Assembly (NCBI GenBank): GCA_043782365.1
Contig: JAYWAO010000123.1
Span: 1 to 17,378, forward strand
DNA: 17,378 bases
DNA from: CAIWCD01 sp043782365
GTDB lineage: Bacteria > Myxococcota > Myxococcia > Myxococcales > 40CM-4-68-19
Direction: 5' to 3'
In this document: positions 1 through 6,794 of the stretch, piece after piece
How positions within the stretch are numbered: position 1 is the stretch's first letter
Layout: each line of letters opens with the position of its first letter
Notes under the pieces: model-generated
The model's database searches: none
What the model was told of the DNA's origin: nothing
What the model saw: only the letters and a program-made list of their open reading frames with translations
Position numbers and translations under genes: made by a program

Positions 1-282
1 GCGTCGGGCCGGGCGAAGAGCGTGCGGCTCGGCACCGCGGGCGGCGGCGGGCCGACGCTGAGCGGGGCGGAGCTGCGGCAGCTGATCGGGTATACGGCGC
101 TGCCTTCGCTCTTGTTCAACGTGCGCGTCGAGGGGAAGACGGCGGTGTTCACCGGGCGCGGGAGCGGGCATGGGGTGGGCTTGTGCCAGTGGGGCGCGCG
201 GGGCAGGGCGGCGAGGGGGGAGAGCTACCGGGAGATCCTCGGGCACTACTACCCGGGGGCGGAGGTGCGGCGGATGTACTGA
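1..282 (+). CDS. SpoIID/LytB-domain protein, C-terminal part (5' truncated by window)
   Basis: The reading frame is open from base 1 and ends with TGA at 280-282, giving 93 residues of the C-terminus; the start lies outside the window. The segment GRGSGHGVGLCQWGARG, followed by Y-REILGHYYPGAEV, is the hallmark C-terminal motif of the SpoIID/LytB family (usually GxGHGVGMSQWGA...YYPG). SpoIID is a lytic transglycosylase acting on denuded peptidoglycan strands in endospore formers. Homologues are widespread in non-sporulating bacteria, where the target is peptidoglycan but the role is less clear. The catalytic Glu would lie upstream and cannot be checked. The usual Met-Ser of the motif is Leu-Cys here. 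No downstream gene overlaps it; a 78-bp gap with an inverted repeat follows. The family call is firm, the cellular role is not. Confidence 0.88.
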   Translation, partial: ASGRAKSVRLGTAGGGGPTLSGAELRQLIGYTALPSLLFNVRVEGKTAVFTGRGSGHGVGLCQWGARGRAARGESYREILGHYYPGAEVRRMY

Positions 283-317
283 GACAGGATCGGGCCAGGC
301 GACGTCGCGGCGCTGGT

Positions 318-342
318 TGGTGCTTGCGCGGCCGCTGCACCA
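318..342. repeat. Inverted repeat / hairpin between SpoIID gene and GT-B gene
   Basis: TGGTGC (318-323) pairs with GCACCA (337-342), and the inner part GCG-CGGC-CGC can extend the stem after a small internal loop. It lies 35 bp past the SpoIID stop and 18 bp before the next ATG. No T-run follows, so it is not a textbook terminator. It could be a weak terminator or an operator for the next gene. Confidence 0.35.
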
Positions 343-360
343 GGTCCACCCTGCGCCGCC

Positions 361-1731
361 ATGCGTTCCCCTGACGGCGCCGCCTCGGACGGCTCACCTC
401 CCTCCGGCGCTCTCGCTGGTGCACCTGCCGCGGCAACGGCCACCAAGCCCCTGCTGGTCGCCATCGACATGGGCTACGGCCACCTGCGCCCCGCGGTCGC
501 GCTCTCGGCGCAGCTCGGCGTGCCCGTGCGCGAGATGGACCGCGCCCCCGTGGGCGACGCGCAGGATGAGGCTTACTGGCGCCGGGCTCGCAAGTTCTAC
601 GAGCCGCTGACGCGCTGGTCGCAGCTGCCATGGGTGGGCGGACCGGCCCAGGCGCTGCTCGACAACGTCACGCAGATCCCGCCGCTCCATCCCGAGCGCG
701 ATCTCTCGGCACCCACCGTGGGCACGGCGGCGCTGGTGCGCGCGGCCCGGCAGGGCCTCGGCAGCGCGCTCGCGAGGCAGCTCGAAGAGAGCGACGCGCC
801 GCTCCTGGCCACCTTCTACGCGCCGGCGATCCTCGCCGAGCTGCACGGCCGCACGCGGGTGGCCTGCGTGGTCACCGACAGCGACGTCAACCGGGTCTGG
901 GTCCCTGAGGCCTCCGCGCAGAGCAAGATCGTCTACTTCGCGCCGGCGGCCCACACCGCGCGCCGGCTGCTGGCCTACGGCGTGAAGCCGCAGAACGTGA
1001 AGGTCACGGGCTTCCCTCTCCCGCACGAGCTGCTCGGCGGGCCGGACCTGCCCGTCTTGCGCCAGAACCTGGCGGCGCGGCTGGCGCGGCTCGACCCGCG
1101 CGGGGCCTGGCTGGAGAAAAACCGCGGGGAGGTGGAGCGGTCGCTCGGGCCGCTGCCGCAGGAGCAGGCGGGGCGGCCGCCGCGGCTGACGTTTGCGGTG
1201 GGCGGGGCCGGCGCGCAGGTGGGCCTGGTGGAGGCGTTCCTGCCCTCGCTGCGGCCGCTGCTCGCGGCGGGCCGGCTGCGGCTGACGCTGGTGGCGGGCC
1301 GGCGTCCAGAGGTCGCGGCGCGGCTGCGCGGGTTCCTCTCTGCGGCGGGCCTGCGCGAGGGCGAGCGCGGGGCCGGCGACGGCTCGGTCGAGGTGCTCAC
1401 CGCGCCCGACGTCTGGAGCTACTTCCCGGCGTTCAACGCGCTGCTCGCCGAGACCGACATCCTCTGGAGCAAGCCGAGCGAGCTGACCTTCTTCGCCGCG
1501 CTCGGCCTGCCGCTCCTGGTGGCGCCGCCGGTGGGCGTGCACGAGGCGTGCAACCAGCGGTGGGCGCAGGAGTGGGGCGCCGCGCTCCCCCAGCAGGACC
1601 CGGCCCACGCGGGCGCATGGCTCTCGCACTGGCTGGAGGACGGCGTGCTGGCTGCGTGCGCCTGGGCTGGTTATCGACACTTACCGAATCGTGGGCTGTA
1701 CGAGATCGCCGCGGAGGTGGGGAAGCTGTAG
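361..1731 (+). CDS. GT-B fold glycosyltransferase-like protein (MurG/MGDG-synthase-like layout)
   Basis: The product is 456 aa. Residues 1-29 are a Pro/Ala/Ser-rich leader without a clear signal peptide. DMGYGHLRPA (36-45) resembles the N-terminal G-x-GH-xxPA loop of MurG and diacylglycerol glucosyltransferases. VTDSDVNRVW (171-180) followed by VTGFPLP (215-221) matches the end of the N-terminal Rossmann domain in that superfamily (TD...W...GxP). The C-terminal half begins with FAVGGAGAQ (278-286) and has SKPSELTFFAALGLP (370-384) and HEACNQRW (394-401), positioned like the nucleotide-sugar binding region (K...E...GLP...E..N). I infer a soluble or membrane-associated transferase using an NDP-sugar. 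The acceptor is unknown and it could be an inactive or divergent member. The ATG at 361 has no good Shine-Dalgarno sequence. The GT2 gene 80 bp downstream on the same strand suggests related lipid or envelope glycosylation. Confidence 0.75.
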   Translation: MRSPDGAASDGSPPSGALAGAPAAATATKPLLVAIDMGYGHLRPAVALSAQLGVPVREMDRAPVGDAQDEAYWRRARKFYEPLTRWSQLPWVGGPAQALLDNVTQIPPLHPERDLSAPTVGTAALVRAARQGLGSALARQLEESDAPLLATFYAPAILAELHGRTRVACVVTDSDVNRVWVPEASAQSKIVYFAPAAHTARRLLAYGVKPQNVKVTGFPLPHELLGGPDLPVLRQNLAARLARLDPRGAWLEKNRGEVERSLGPLPQEQAGRPPRLTFAVGGAGAQVGLVEAFLPSLRPLLAAGRLRLTLVAGRRPEVAARLRGFLSAAGLREGERGAGDGSVEVLTAPDVWSYFPAFNALLAETDILWSKPSELTFFAALGLPLLVAPPVGVHEACNQRWAQEWGAALPQQDPAHAGAWLSHWLEDGVLAACAWAGYRHLPNRGLYEIAAEVGKL

Positions 1732-1811
1732 CCGCCGGGTTGCTCCACGGCTGACGACGAGCGCCTCACGGCCGCCACCGGATCGCCACGGGGCGCGCCG
1801 CAGAGTGCGCC

Positions 1812-2999
1812 ATGCAAATCCCTCCGCTGTGGGAACTGCTCGCGCTGCTCTCCCTCCTCAGCCTCGCCGTGGTGGCCATCTCCAGCGCCGCGGGCGAGTA
1901 TTACTTGCGCCGCCCCGTGTTGCCCGGGCCGACGCCGCCCGTCTCCATCCTCAAGCCCCTCAAGGGTCTCGACGACGGCCTCTGGGAGAACCTGCTCGCC
2001 TTCTGCGACCAGGAGTACCCGGAGTTCGAGCTCCTCTTCGGCGCCGAGGACCCGGGCGACCCGGCGCTCGCGCTCGCCCGCCGGCTGCAGCGCGCGCGGC
2101 CCGACGTCGCCATCCGCGTGGTCGTCTGCTCCGGGCAGCGGGGCCGCAACCCCAAGGTGCGCGTGCTGCGCGGGCTCCTGCCGAAGGCGCGCCACGCGCA
2201 CGTGCTCATCTCCGACTCCAACACCCGCCCGGGCCCCGGCTACCTGCGCGCGACGGCCGCGGAGCTTCGCGACCCGGCGGTGCAGATGGTGACGAACCCG
2301 GTGGTGGGCATCGCGCCCCGCGCGGAGTCGGCGGGCGCGCTCTTGGAGAACCTGCACACGGGCGTCTTCGTCAACCAGACCGCCGCCTTCGTCCGCGCGC
2401 TCTCGGGGCGCGCCTGCGTGGTGGGCAAGTCGATGCTGCTCTCGAAGCAGGCGCTCGAGGCCGTCGGCGGCTTGCGATCGGTGGCGAGCGTGCTCGCCGA
2501 GGACTACCTGCTCGGCCGCAAGTTCGAGCGGGCGGGGTTCAAGGTGGCGCTCTCGCCGTTTCCCATTCCCACCGTGGTGGAGGCGTGGAGCGTGGAGCGG
2601 TTCCTCGAGCGCCACCTGCGCTGGGGGCAGATGCGGCGACGGGTGGGGCTGCCCAACTTCTTCGGCGAGCTGCTCTTCAACCCGGTGCTCCTCGTGACGC
2701 TGGCGCTGCTCGCGCGCGGGCCGCTGGCGGTGAGCGCGCAGGAGGCGGCGGGCGCGCTCGCGGTGGCGCTGGCCAAGGTGGCGCTCGACGCGCGTCTCCT
2801 GGGGAAGCTGCGCGGCGGGCCCGTGCTGCTGCTCGACGCGGCGTGGATCGCGCCCAAGGACCTGCTCATCGCCGCGCTCTGGCCCTTGGCGCTCTTCAAG
2901 CGCTCCCTCTCCTGGCGCGGCAACCAGCTGCGGATCGGGCGCAAGAGCCGCCTCTTCGCGCCGCCGCGCGGGCCCCAGGCCGTCGGCGAGTCCGCGTAG
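1812..2999 (+). CDS. Ceramide glucosyltransferase-like / HpnI-like GT2-GT21 membrane glycosyltransferase
   Basis: The product is 395 aa. An N-terminal membrane anchor (about 5-26) is followed by a GT-A domain: VSILKPLKGLDDGLWENL (44-61), AED at 78-80, DSN at 135-137 (the D2 metal/sugar-nucleotide motif), AED at 229-231 (D3 base) and RHLRW at 267-271, which is the (Q/R)xxRW acceptor motif of ceramide glucosyltransferases. Hydrophobic segments follow at about 287-302 and 338-362, and the tail LSWRGNQLRIGR resembles the WRG end found in HpnI and ceramide glucosyltransferases. Known relatives transfer glucose to ceramide, or N-acetylglucosamine to bacteriohopanetetrol (HpnI), at the membrane. No other hopanoid gene is visible here, so a sphingolipid-type acceptor is equally or more likely. 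All key residues are present, so it should be active. The ATG at 1812 is preceded by only a weak purine stretch. Confidence 0.86.
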   Translation: MQIPPLWELLALLSLLSLAVVAISSAAGEYYLRRPVLPGPTPPVSILKPLKGLDDGLWENLLAFCDQEYPEFELLFGAEDPGDPALALARRLQRARPDVAIRVVVCSGQRGRNPKVRVLRGLLPKARHAHVLISDSNTRPGPGYLRATAAELRDPAVQMVTNPVVGIAPRAESAGALLENLHTGVFVNQTAAFVRALSGRACVVGKSMLLSKQALEAVGGLRSVASVLAEDYLLGRKFERAGFKVALSPFPIPTVVEAWSVERFLERHLRWGQMRRRVGLPNFFGELLFNPVLLVTLALLARGPLAVSAQEAAGALAVALAKVALDARLLGKLRGGPVLLLDAAWIAPKDLLIAALWPLALFKRSLSWRGNQLRIGRKSRLFAPPRGPQAVGESA

Positions 3000-3027
3000 C
3001 CACGCCAGCGGCCACGCCCGCGCGCGA

Positions 3028-3049
3028 GCCCGTGTGTTACTCCACGGGC
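3028..3049. promoter_or_regulatory. Inverted repeat around a TGTTACTC -10-like element at the queA start
   Basis: GCCCGTG (3028-3034) and CACGGGC (3043-3049) are perfect 7-bp arms around the 8-nt spacer TGTTACTC (3035-3042). The right arm ends 1 nt before the queA ATG at 3051. The spacer matches an extended -10 (TG-N-TA..., TACTCC at 3038-3043) that would start transcription at about the ATG. It is either a DNA operator flanking a leaderless promoter or, if transcription starts further upstream, an RNA hairpin blocking the start codon. Confidence 0.4.
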
Positions 3050-3050
3050 C

Positions 3051-4124
3051 ATGCTGGTCTCCGACTTCGACTTCGCGCTGCCCCCCGAGCTGATCGCCCA
3101 GGCCCCGCTGCCCGAGCGCGACGCCTCGCGCCTGCTCTGCTTCCCGCGCGCCGCGGGCCCGCTCACCCACCGGATGGTCCGCGACCTGCCGCAGCTCTTG
3201 CGCGCGGGCGACGTCCTGGTCGTCAACGACGCGCGCGTCATCCCGGCGCGGCTGCGCGGGCACAAGCAGGGGAGCGGGGGCAAGGTGGAGCTGCTCCTCA
3301 TCGAGCCGCTCGCGCCGCTGCAGCAGGGCACTGCGGCGGGGGCCGAGTGGCTCGCGCTCGGCCAGGCGTCCAAGGCGCTGAAGGCCGGGCAGGTGGTGGA
3401 CATCCACGGCCACGCGCTCGAGGTGGTGGAGGCGCGCGGCGGCGGGGAGCTGCGGGTGCGGCTCCCGGCCTCGCTGCTCGGCGACGGGTCGTCGGAGGCG
3501 CTCTTCGACTTCCTCGAGCAGAGCGGCGAGCTGCCCCTGCCGCCGTACATCGAGCGCGCGCCCGAAGCGGCCGATCGGGACCGCTACCAGACCCTCTTCG
3601 CGAAGGTCCGCGGCGCCGTGGCCGCGCCCACCGCCGGGCTGCACTTTACCGAATCGCTAATGACCGCCCTGCGCGCCAAGGGCATCTCCTTCGCGCAGGT
3701 GACGCTCCACGTCGGCCCCGGGACGTTCCTGCCCGTGCGGGTCGACCAGGTGGCCGACCACACCATGCACCGCGAGCGGTACGACGTGCCGGTCGCGACG
3801 GTGGAGGCCTGCGCAAGGGCTCGCGCCTCCGGTGGCCGGGTGGTCGCCGTCGGCACCACCGCGCTGCGCACCCTGGAGGCGGCCTTCGAAGAGGCCACCG
3901 GGGCCTTGCGCGCGGGCCCCGGGAGCACCGCGCTCTTCTGCACGCCCGGTTACCGATTCCGCGCGGTGGACGCGCTCTTCACCAACTTCCATCTACCAAA
4001 GAGCACGCTCCTGATGCTGGTCTCGGCCTTCGCCGGGATGGACCGCACGCTCGCCGCGTACCAAGAGGCGGTGGCGCAGCGGTACCGCTTCTTCAGCTAC
4101 GGCGACGCGATGCTGATCGACTGA
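3051..4124 (+). CDS. queA: S-adenosylmethionine:tRNA ribosyltransferase-isomerase
   Basis: The product is 357 aa, a normal length for QueA. The N-terminus LVSDFDFALPPELIAQ, with PLPERDASRLL, is diagnostic. VLVVNDARVIPARLRG (55-70), GGKVELLLIEPL (77-88), LPLPPYIER (161-169) and RYQTLFAKVRGAVAAPTAGLHF (178-199) are the conserved family blocks, followed by LHVGPGTFLPVR (219-230) and HTMHRERYDVP (237-247). QueA transfers and isomerises the ribose moiety of SAM onto 7-aminomethyl-7-deazaguanine in tRNA, giving epoxyqueuosine. It acts after Tgt, which is encoded just downstream. The ATG at 3051 has no Shine-Dalgarno sequence and sits at the end of an inverted repeat. The product is intact, with no missing conserved block. 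Confidence 0.97.
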   Translation: MLVSDFDFALPPELIAQAPLPERDASRLLCFPRAAGPLTHRMVRDLPQLLRAGDVLVVNDARVIPARLRGHKQGSGGKVELLLIEPLAPLQQGTAAGAEWLALGQASKALKAGQVVDIHGHALEVVEARGGGELRVRLPASLLGDGSSEALFDFLEQSGELPLPPYIERAPEAADRDRYQTLFAKVRGAVAAPTAGLHFTESLMTALRAKGISFAQVTLHVGPGTFLPVRVDQVADHTMHRERYDVPVATVEACARARASGGRVVAVGTTALRTLEAAFEEATGALRAGPGSTALFCTPGYRFRAVDALFTNFHLPKSTLLMLVSAFAGMDRTLAAYQEAVAQRYRFFSYGDAMLID

Positions 4125-4239
4125 ACCTCGCAGCGCCGCGGCGTGGCACCAGGGCTGCGAAGCCGGCAGCACCGCCCCGTCTCCGGGCAGCCGGCTCGGC
4201 GCAGGCCGTTCCCAAGACTGGCTTGCGGAGGAGCGGGTG

Positions 4240-4255
4240 ACCGGGATTTCCCGGT
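4240..4255. terminator. Hairpin in the queA-tgt gap
   Basis: ACCGGGA (4240-4246) and TCCCGGT (4249-4255) form a perfect 7-bp inverted repeat with a 2-nt centre (or 6 bp with an ATTT loop). It is followed by TTCC rather than a long T-run. It could be a weak intrinsic terminator of queA or a protein-binding palindrome upstream of tgt. Confidence 0.35.
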
Positions 4256-4305
4256 TTCCTGGAGTTCCACCTGCCGTTGCTCCGCTGGTATCGTCCTCGG
4301 GCGCT

Positions 4306-4334
4306 CGGAGGCCGGTTGGTGGTCCGCGCCTCCG
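4306..4334. repeat. Inverted repeat upstream of tgt -10
   Basis: CGGAGGC (4306-4312) and GCCTCCG (4328-4334) are perfect 7-bp arms separated by 15 bp. The right arm covers the place where a -35 element would lie for the -10-like sequence at 4346-4351. This is a plausible regulator site, or a chance GC-rich repeat. Confidence 0.3.
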
Positions 4335-4342
4335 GCCCCTGG

Positions 4343-4351
4343 TGGTACAAG
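4343..4351 (+). promoter_or_regulatory. Extended -10 element of tgt (leaderless layout)
   Basis: TGGTACAAG is TG-N plus TACAAG (4346-4351), matching 4 of 6 positions of TATAAT. It ends 6 nt before the ATG at 4358, so the predicted transcription start falls on the start codon. No Shine-Dalgarno and no clear -35 are seen. Confidence 0.45.
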
Positions 4352-4357
4352 CCGCGC

Positions 4358-5578
4358 ATGTCCGAGCCCGTGCCCGCCGCCAGCCCCGCCCTCACCCCGT
4401 CGCAGGGCGGGCTGCTCCAGTTCCAGGTGACCCACACCGACGGCGCCGCGCGCAGGGGCAAGCTGCAGCTCGCGCACGGCCCGGTGGACACGCCGCAGTT
4501 CATGCCCGTGGGCACCGTCGCCTCGGTGAAGGCGCTCGCGCCCGACGACCTCAACGCCATCGGCGCGCAGATCATCCTCGGCAACACCTACCACCTGCTC
4601 TTGCGGCCCGGCCCCGAGCTGGTGGAGGAGATGGGCGGCCTGCACCGCTTCATGTCGTGGGGCGGGTCGGTGCTCACCGACTCGGGCGGCTTTCAAGTGT
4701 ATTCGCTCGCGGGCCAGCGCAAGATCACCGAGGAGGGCGCGCTCTTCCAGAGCCACCTCGACGGCAAGAAGCACATGCTCTCGCCCGAGACGGCGATGGA
4801 GATCCAGGGCCGGCTCGGCGCCGACGTCCTGATGTGCTTCGACGAGTGCCCGCCCGCGAAGTCGGAGCGCGAGCACCACGTCCAGGCGCTGGAGCGGACC
4901 ACCCGCTGGGCGCGGCGCTGCAAGACCGCCTGGCAGGAGCGGCGCGGCCTCCCCGATCAGCTGGGGCCAGCGGGCGAGAAGGGACCCGGTTATCGAATTG
5001 GCAACCTCTTCGGCATCGTGCAGGGCGGCCTCTTCCAGGACCTGCGTGCGCGCCACGCCAGCGAGATCGCCGAGCTGGACCTGCCGGGCAACGCGCTCGG
5101 TGGCTTCTCGGTGGGCGAGGAGCCGCCGCGGATGTGGGAGGGCGTGCAGCACGCCGCCCCGCTGCTCCCGGCGCACAAGCCGCGCTACCTGATGGGCGTG
5201 GGCACGCCCGAGGACCTGCTCCGCTGCGCGCTGGCCGGGGTCGACCTCTTCGACTGCGTGATGCCCACCCGCGTCGCCCGCAACGGCCTGCTCTTCACCA
5301 GCCGCGGCCGGCTGCAGATCAAGGCGGCCCGCTACGCGCGCGACCAGCGGCCGGCCGACGAGGGCTGCAGGTGTTACACTTGCAAGACCTTCACCCGCGG
5401 CTACCTGCGCCACCTCTTTGCCTCCGAGGAGCTGCTCGCGTACCGCCTCAACAGCCTGCACAACCTCACCTTCTACCTGGACCTGATGGCGGGCCTGCGG
5501 GCGGCCATCGAGCAGGGGACCGCGCAGGCCTACGTCGATGCGCGCCTGGCGGCGTTCGCGGCCGGGCCCGACGCCTGA
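4358..5578 (+). CDS. tgt: tRNA-guanine transglycosylase, bacterial type
   Basis: The product is 406 aa from the ATG at 4358. An in-frame TTG at 4277 would add 27 unconserved residues and was rejected. The enzyme swaps guanine-34 of tRNAs with GUN anticodons for preQ1. Visible landmarks are TDSGGFQ (107-113, with general acid/base Asp108), FDECPP (161-166), GIVQGG (219-224), LMGVGTPEDLL (278-288) and LFDCVMPTRVARNG (297-310, with nucleophile Asp299). The zinc ligands are C337, C339, C342 and H368, with the same C-to-H spacing (31) as E. coli C302...H333. Residues 1-19 are a non-conserved extension. The gene follows queA by 233 bp and probably has its own promoter, because a -10-like element lies 6 nt before the start. 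All catalytic and metal residues are present. Confidence 0.97.
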   Translation: MSEPVPAASPALTPSQGGLLQFQVTHTDGAARRGKLQLAHGPVDTPQFMPVGTVASVKALAPDDLNAIGAQIILGNTYHLLLRPGPELVEEMGGLHRFMSWGGSVLTDSGGFQVYSLAGQRKITEEGALFQSHLDGKKHMLSPETAMEIQGRLGADVLMCFDECPPAKSEREHHVQALERTTRWARRCKTAWQERRGLPDQLGPAGEKGPGYRIGNLFGIVQGGLFQDLRARHASEIAELDLPGNALGGFSVGEEPPRMWEGVQHAAPLLPAHKPRYLMGVGTPEDLLRCALAGVDLFDCVMPTRVARNGLLFTSRGRLQIKAARYARDQRPADEGCRCYTCKTFTRGYLRHLFASEELLAYRLNSLHNLTFYLDLMAGLRAAIEQGTAQAYVDARLAAFAAGPDA

Positions 5579-5644
5579 ACCCCGGGAAGATTGTCGGGTC
5601 TCTCCCCTTGCGCCGCCGCCGGTCCTTGGCCACTGTTGCAGTCC

Positions 5645-6148
5645 GTGTCCGAGCCCGCCCCCGACAGTGAACTCCCCGCCGACGCAGGCGCCGACCTGCC
5701 CCTGCTCGGCCGGGCGGCGTGCGGCGCGGCAGCGGGCAGCTGTCTTTGGCCCGCCGGGCAGCGGGTCCGCGCGCTCTTGCCGGGGCCGATGCCGGGTCTC
5801 AAGCCCGTGCTCTGGGGCGACCTCGCCGAGATCGGCGCGGGCGATCTGCTCGGCCTGCTCGAGCACCACCGGCGCACGGGCCTCCTGGTGGTCAGCTGCG
5901 ACGGCGTCGAGCGCGCGCTGGCGCTGATCGAAGGCCAGCTGGTGTGGGCCCGCTCCGAGGAGCCGGCCGAGAACGCCGACGCGGCGGCGGTCGTGCGGGG
6001 CCTCCTCACGGGCGGCGTCGGGACGTTCTCGTTCCTCCGCGCAGACGAGGCGGAGCTCCCCTCGGGCGAACCGCGCGAGCTGCGGGTGATCCTCCTCGAC
6101 GGCCTCCGGCAGCTCGACGAGAGCCGGCGCGACAGCGGCCCGGCGTAG
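5645..6148 (+). CDS. DUF4388 (PatA-N-like) domain protein
   Basis: The product is 167 aa from the GTG at 5645; an in-frame TTG at 5591 is possible and would add 18 residues. Residues 1-55 are Ala/Pro-rich and low complexity. Residues 57-135 read as a DUF4388 domain: WGDLAEIGAGDLLGLLEHHRRTG, then LLVVSCDGVERALALIEGQLVWA, then a helical part and GVGTFSFLRAD. That is the family's L..LL...+TG.L.V......F..G....A......G.F.F pattern. DUF4388 domains are abundant in myxobacteria, often near two-component, gliding or GTPase systems. The molecular role is unproven, with scaffolding or regulatory protein interaction proposed. The gene sits 66 bp after tgt, inside an otherwise conserved queuosine/Sec gene string. 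It has no predicted signal peptide or membrane segment. The start is uncertain because neither candidate has a proper Shine-Dalgarno sequence. Confidence 0.75.
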   Translation: MSEPAPDSELPADAGADLPLLGRAACGAAAGSCLWPAGQRVRALLPGPMPGLKPVLWGDLAEIGAGDLLGLLEHHRRTGLLVVSCDGVERALALIEGQLVWARSEEPAENADAAAVVRGLLTGGVGTFSFLRADEAELPSGEPRELRVILLDGLRQLDESRRDSGPA

Positions 6149-6245
6149 GGCTGCGCGGCCGAACTCTCCGCCCGCGGGCCCCGCCGCTCGGTCAACGCGG
6201 TGGAGGCACCCCGATCAGGAGCGACGGCATTTGCCGGTGCTTCGC

Positions 6246-6270
6246 GGAGGCTGCGCAGCGAGGGGCCTCC
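6246..6270. repeat. Inverted repeat just upstream of the yajC promoter
   Basis: GGAGGC (6246-6251) and GCCTCC (6265-6270) are perfect 6-bp arms, with an inner TGCGCA palindrome in the spacer. The repeat ends 9 bp before the candidate -35 at 6280. A second small hairpin, CGGCA/TGCCG, lies at 6225-6236. It could be an operator or the tail of the upstream transcript. Confidence 0.3.
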
Positions 6271-6279
6271 CGATACCCG

Positions 6280-6308
6280 TTGCCGAGGCCCCACCTTGGT
6301 GCTAGAAC
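6280..6308 (+). promoter_or_regulatory. Candidate sigma-70-type promoter for yajC-secD-secF
   Basis: TTGCCG (6280-6285) and TAGAAC (6303-6308) are separated by exactly 17 bp. Each hexamer matches 4 of 6 consensus bases, and TG-N precedes the -10 (TGCTAGAAC). The predicted start near 6315 leaves a leader of about 42 nt carrying the AGGAAGG ribosome site of yajC. This is the best-looking promoter in the window. Confidence 0.6.
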
Positions 6309-6356
6309 GCGCCTCCTTTTCCGTCTGCCGTCTCGACCGCAACCCAGGAAGGCGCC

Positions 6357-6752
6357 GTGCCCACTCCGCTCGCACTCACGCTGATGGCCCAGGCCGACCC
6401 GGGCGCGTCGCCCTTCGGCGGGCCGAACAGCATGCTCTTCCTGATCCTGATCTTCTTCGGGATCTTCTACTTCATGATCATCCGCCCCCAGCAGCAGACG
6501 CAGAAGAAGCTGCAGGGCTACCTCGACTCCCTCAAGAAGGGCGACGAGGTGGTCACCACCGGCGGCCTGATCGGCAAGATCGACAAGGTCGCGGGCGCGG
6601 TGCTCTTCATCGACTTTGGCAACGGCAACAAGATCCGCGTGCTCAAGGCGCAGGTGGTCGGCCCGTTCGTGCCGGTCGAAGAGAAGCCCGACGCCAAGCC
6701 TGACGCGAAGTCCGATACGAAGGCCGATCCGGCCTCCACCGAAAAGAAGTAG
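6357..6752 (+). CDS. yajC: Sec translocase accessory subunit YajC
   Basis: The product is 131 aa from a GTG start, with AGGAAGG at 6346-6352, 4 nt upstream. A short N-terminal part is followed by one transmembrane helix (about residues 24-41, MLFLILIFFGIFYFMIIR), then the family-defining RPQQQTQKKLQGYLDSLKKG and GDEVVTTGGLIGKIDKV. The tail is a charged Lys/Asp/Ala-rich low-complexity stretch with DAKPDAK-type repeats. YajC is a small inner-membrane protein that associates with SecD-SecF at the SecYEG translocon; loss is usually mild. It is the first gene of the yajC-secD-secF unit, with secD starting 54 bp after its stop. A hairpin lies in the gap. Confidence 0.96.
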   Translation: MPTPLALTLMAQADPGASPFGGPNSMLFLILIFFGIFYFMIIRPQQQTQKKLQGYLDSLKKGDEVVTTGGLIGKIDKVAGAVLFIDFGNGNKIRVLKAQVVGPFVPVEEKPDAKPDAKSDTKADPASTEKK

Positions 6753-6768
6753 CGAAATACAGCCGGGC

Positions 6769-6785
6769 CCCCGCTCTTGGCGGGG
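6769..6785. repeat. Hairpin in the yajC-secD gap
   Basis: CCCCGC (6769-6774) and GCGGGG (6780-6785) form a 6-bp stem with a TCTTG loop. It lies between the yajC stop and the secD ribosome site, with no T-run. It is more likely an mRNA-stabilising or attenuating element than a terminator. Confidence 0.35.
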
Positions 6786-6794
6786 TGGCGCGGC

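Noticed and set aside
3028..3049. preQ1 riboswitch upstream of queA
   Set aside because: Only a single 7-bp inverted repeat is present; I see no pseudoknot or A-rich tail of the known preQ1 classes, and the leader would be too short.
1671..3644. A 657-aa open frame on the - strand across the glycosyltransferase and queA genes
   Set aside because: Low-complexity Arg/Glu/Leu-rich translation opposite clearly conserved genes; GC-driven artefact.
1739..4284. Recurrent GTTGCTCC/GTTACTCC at 1739, 3036 and 4275 as a shared operator
   Set aside because: Too short and GC-rich to exceed chance convincingly, and its distance to the start codons differs at each gene.
4277..4357. A longer tgt start at TTG 4277
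   Set aside because: Would add 27 residues without family support and is a weak start codon. ATG 4358 fits the known N-terminus better.
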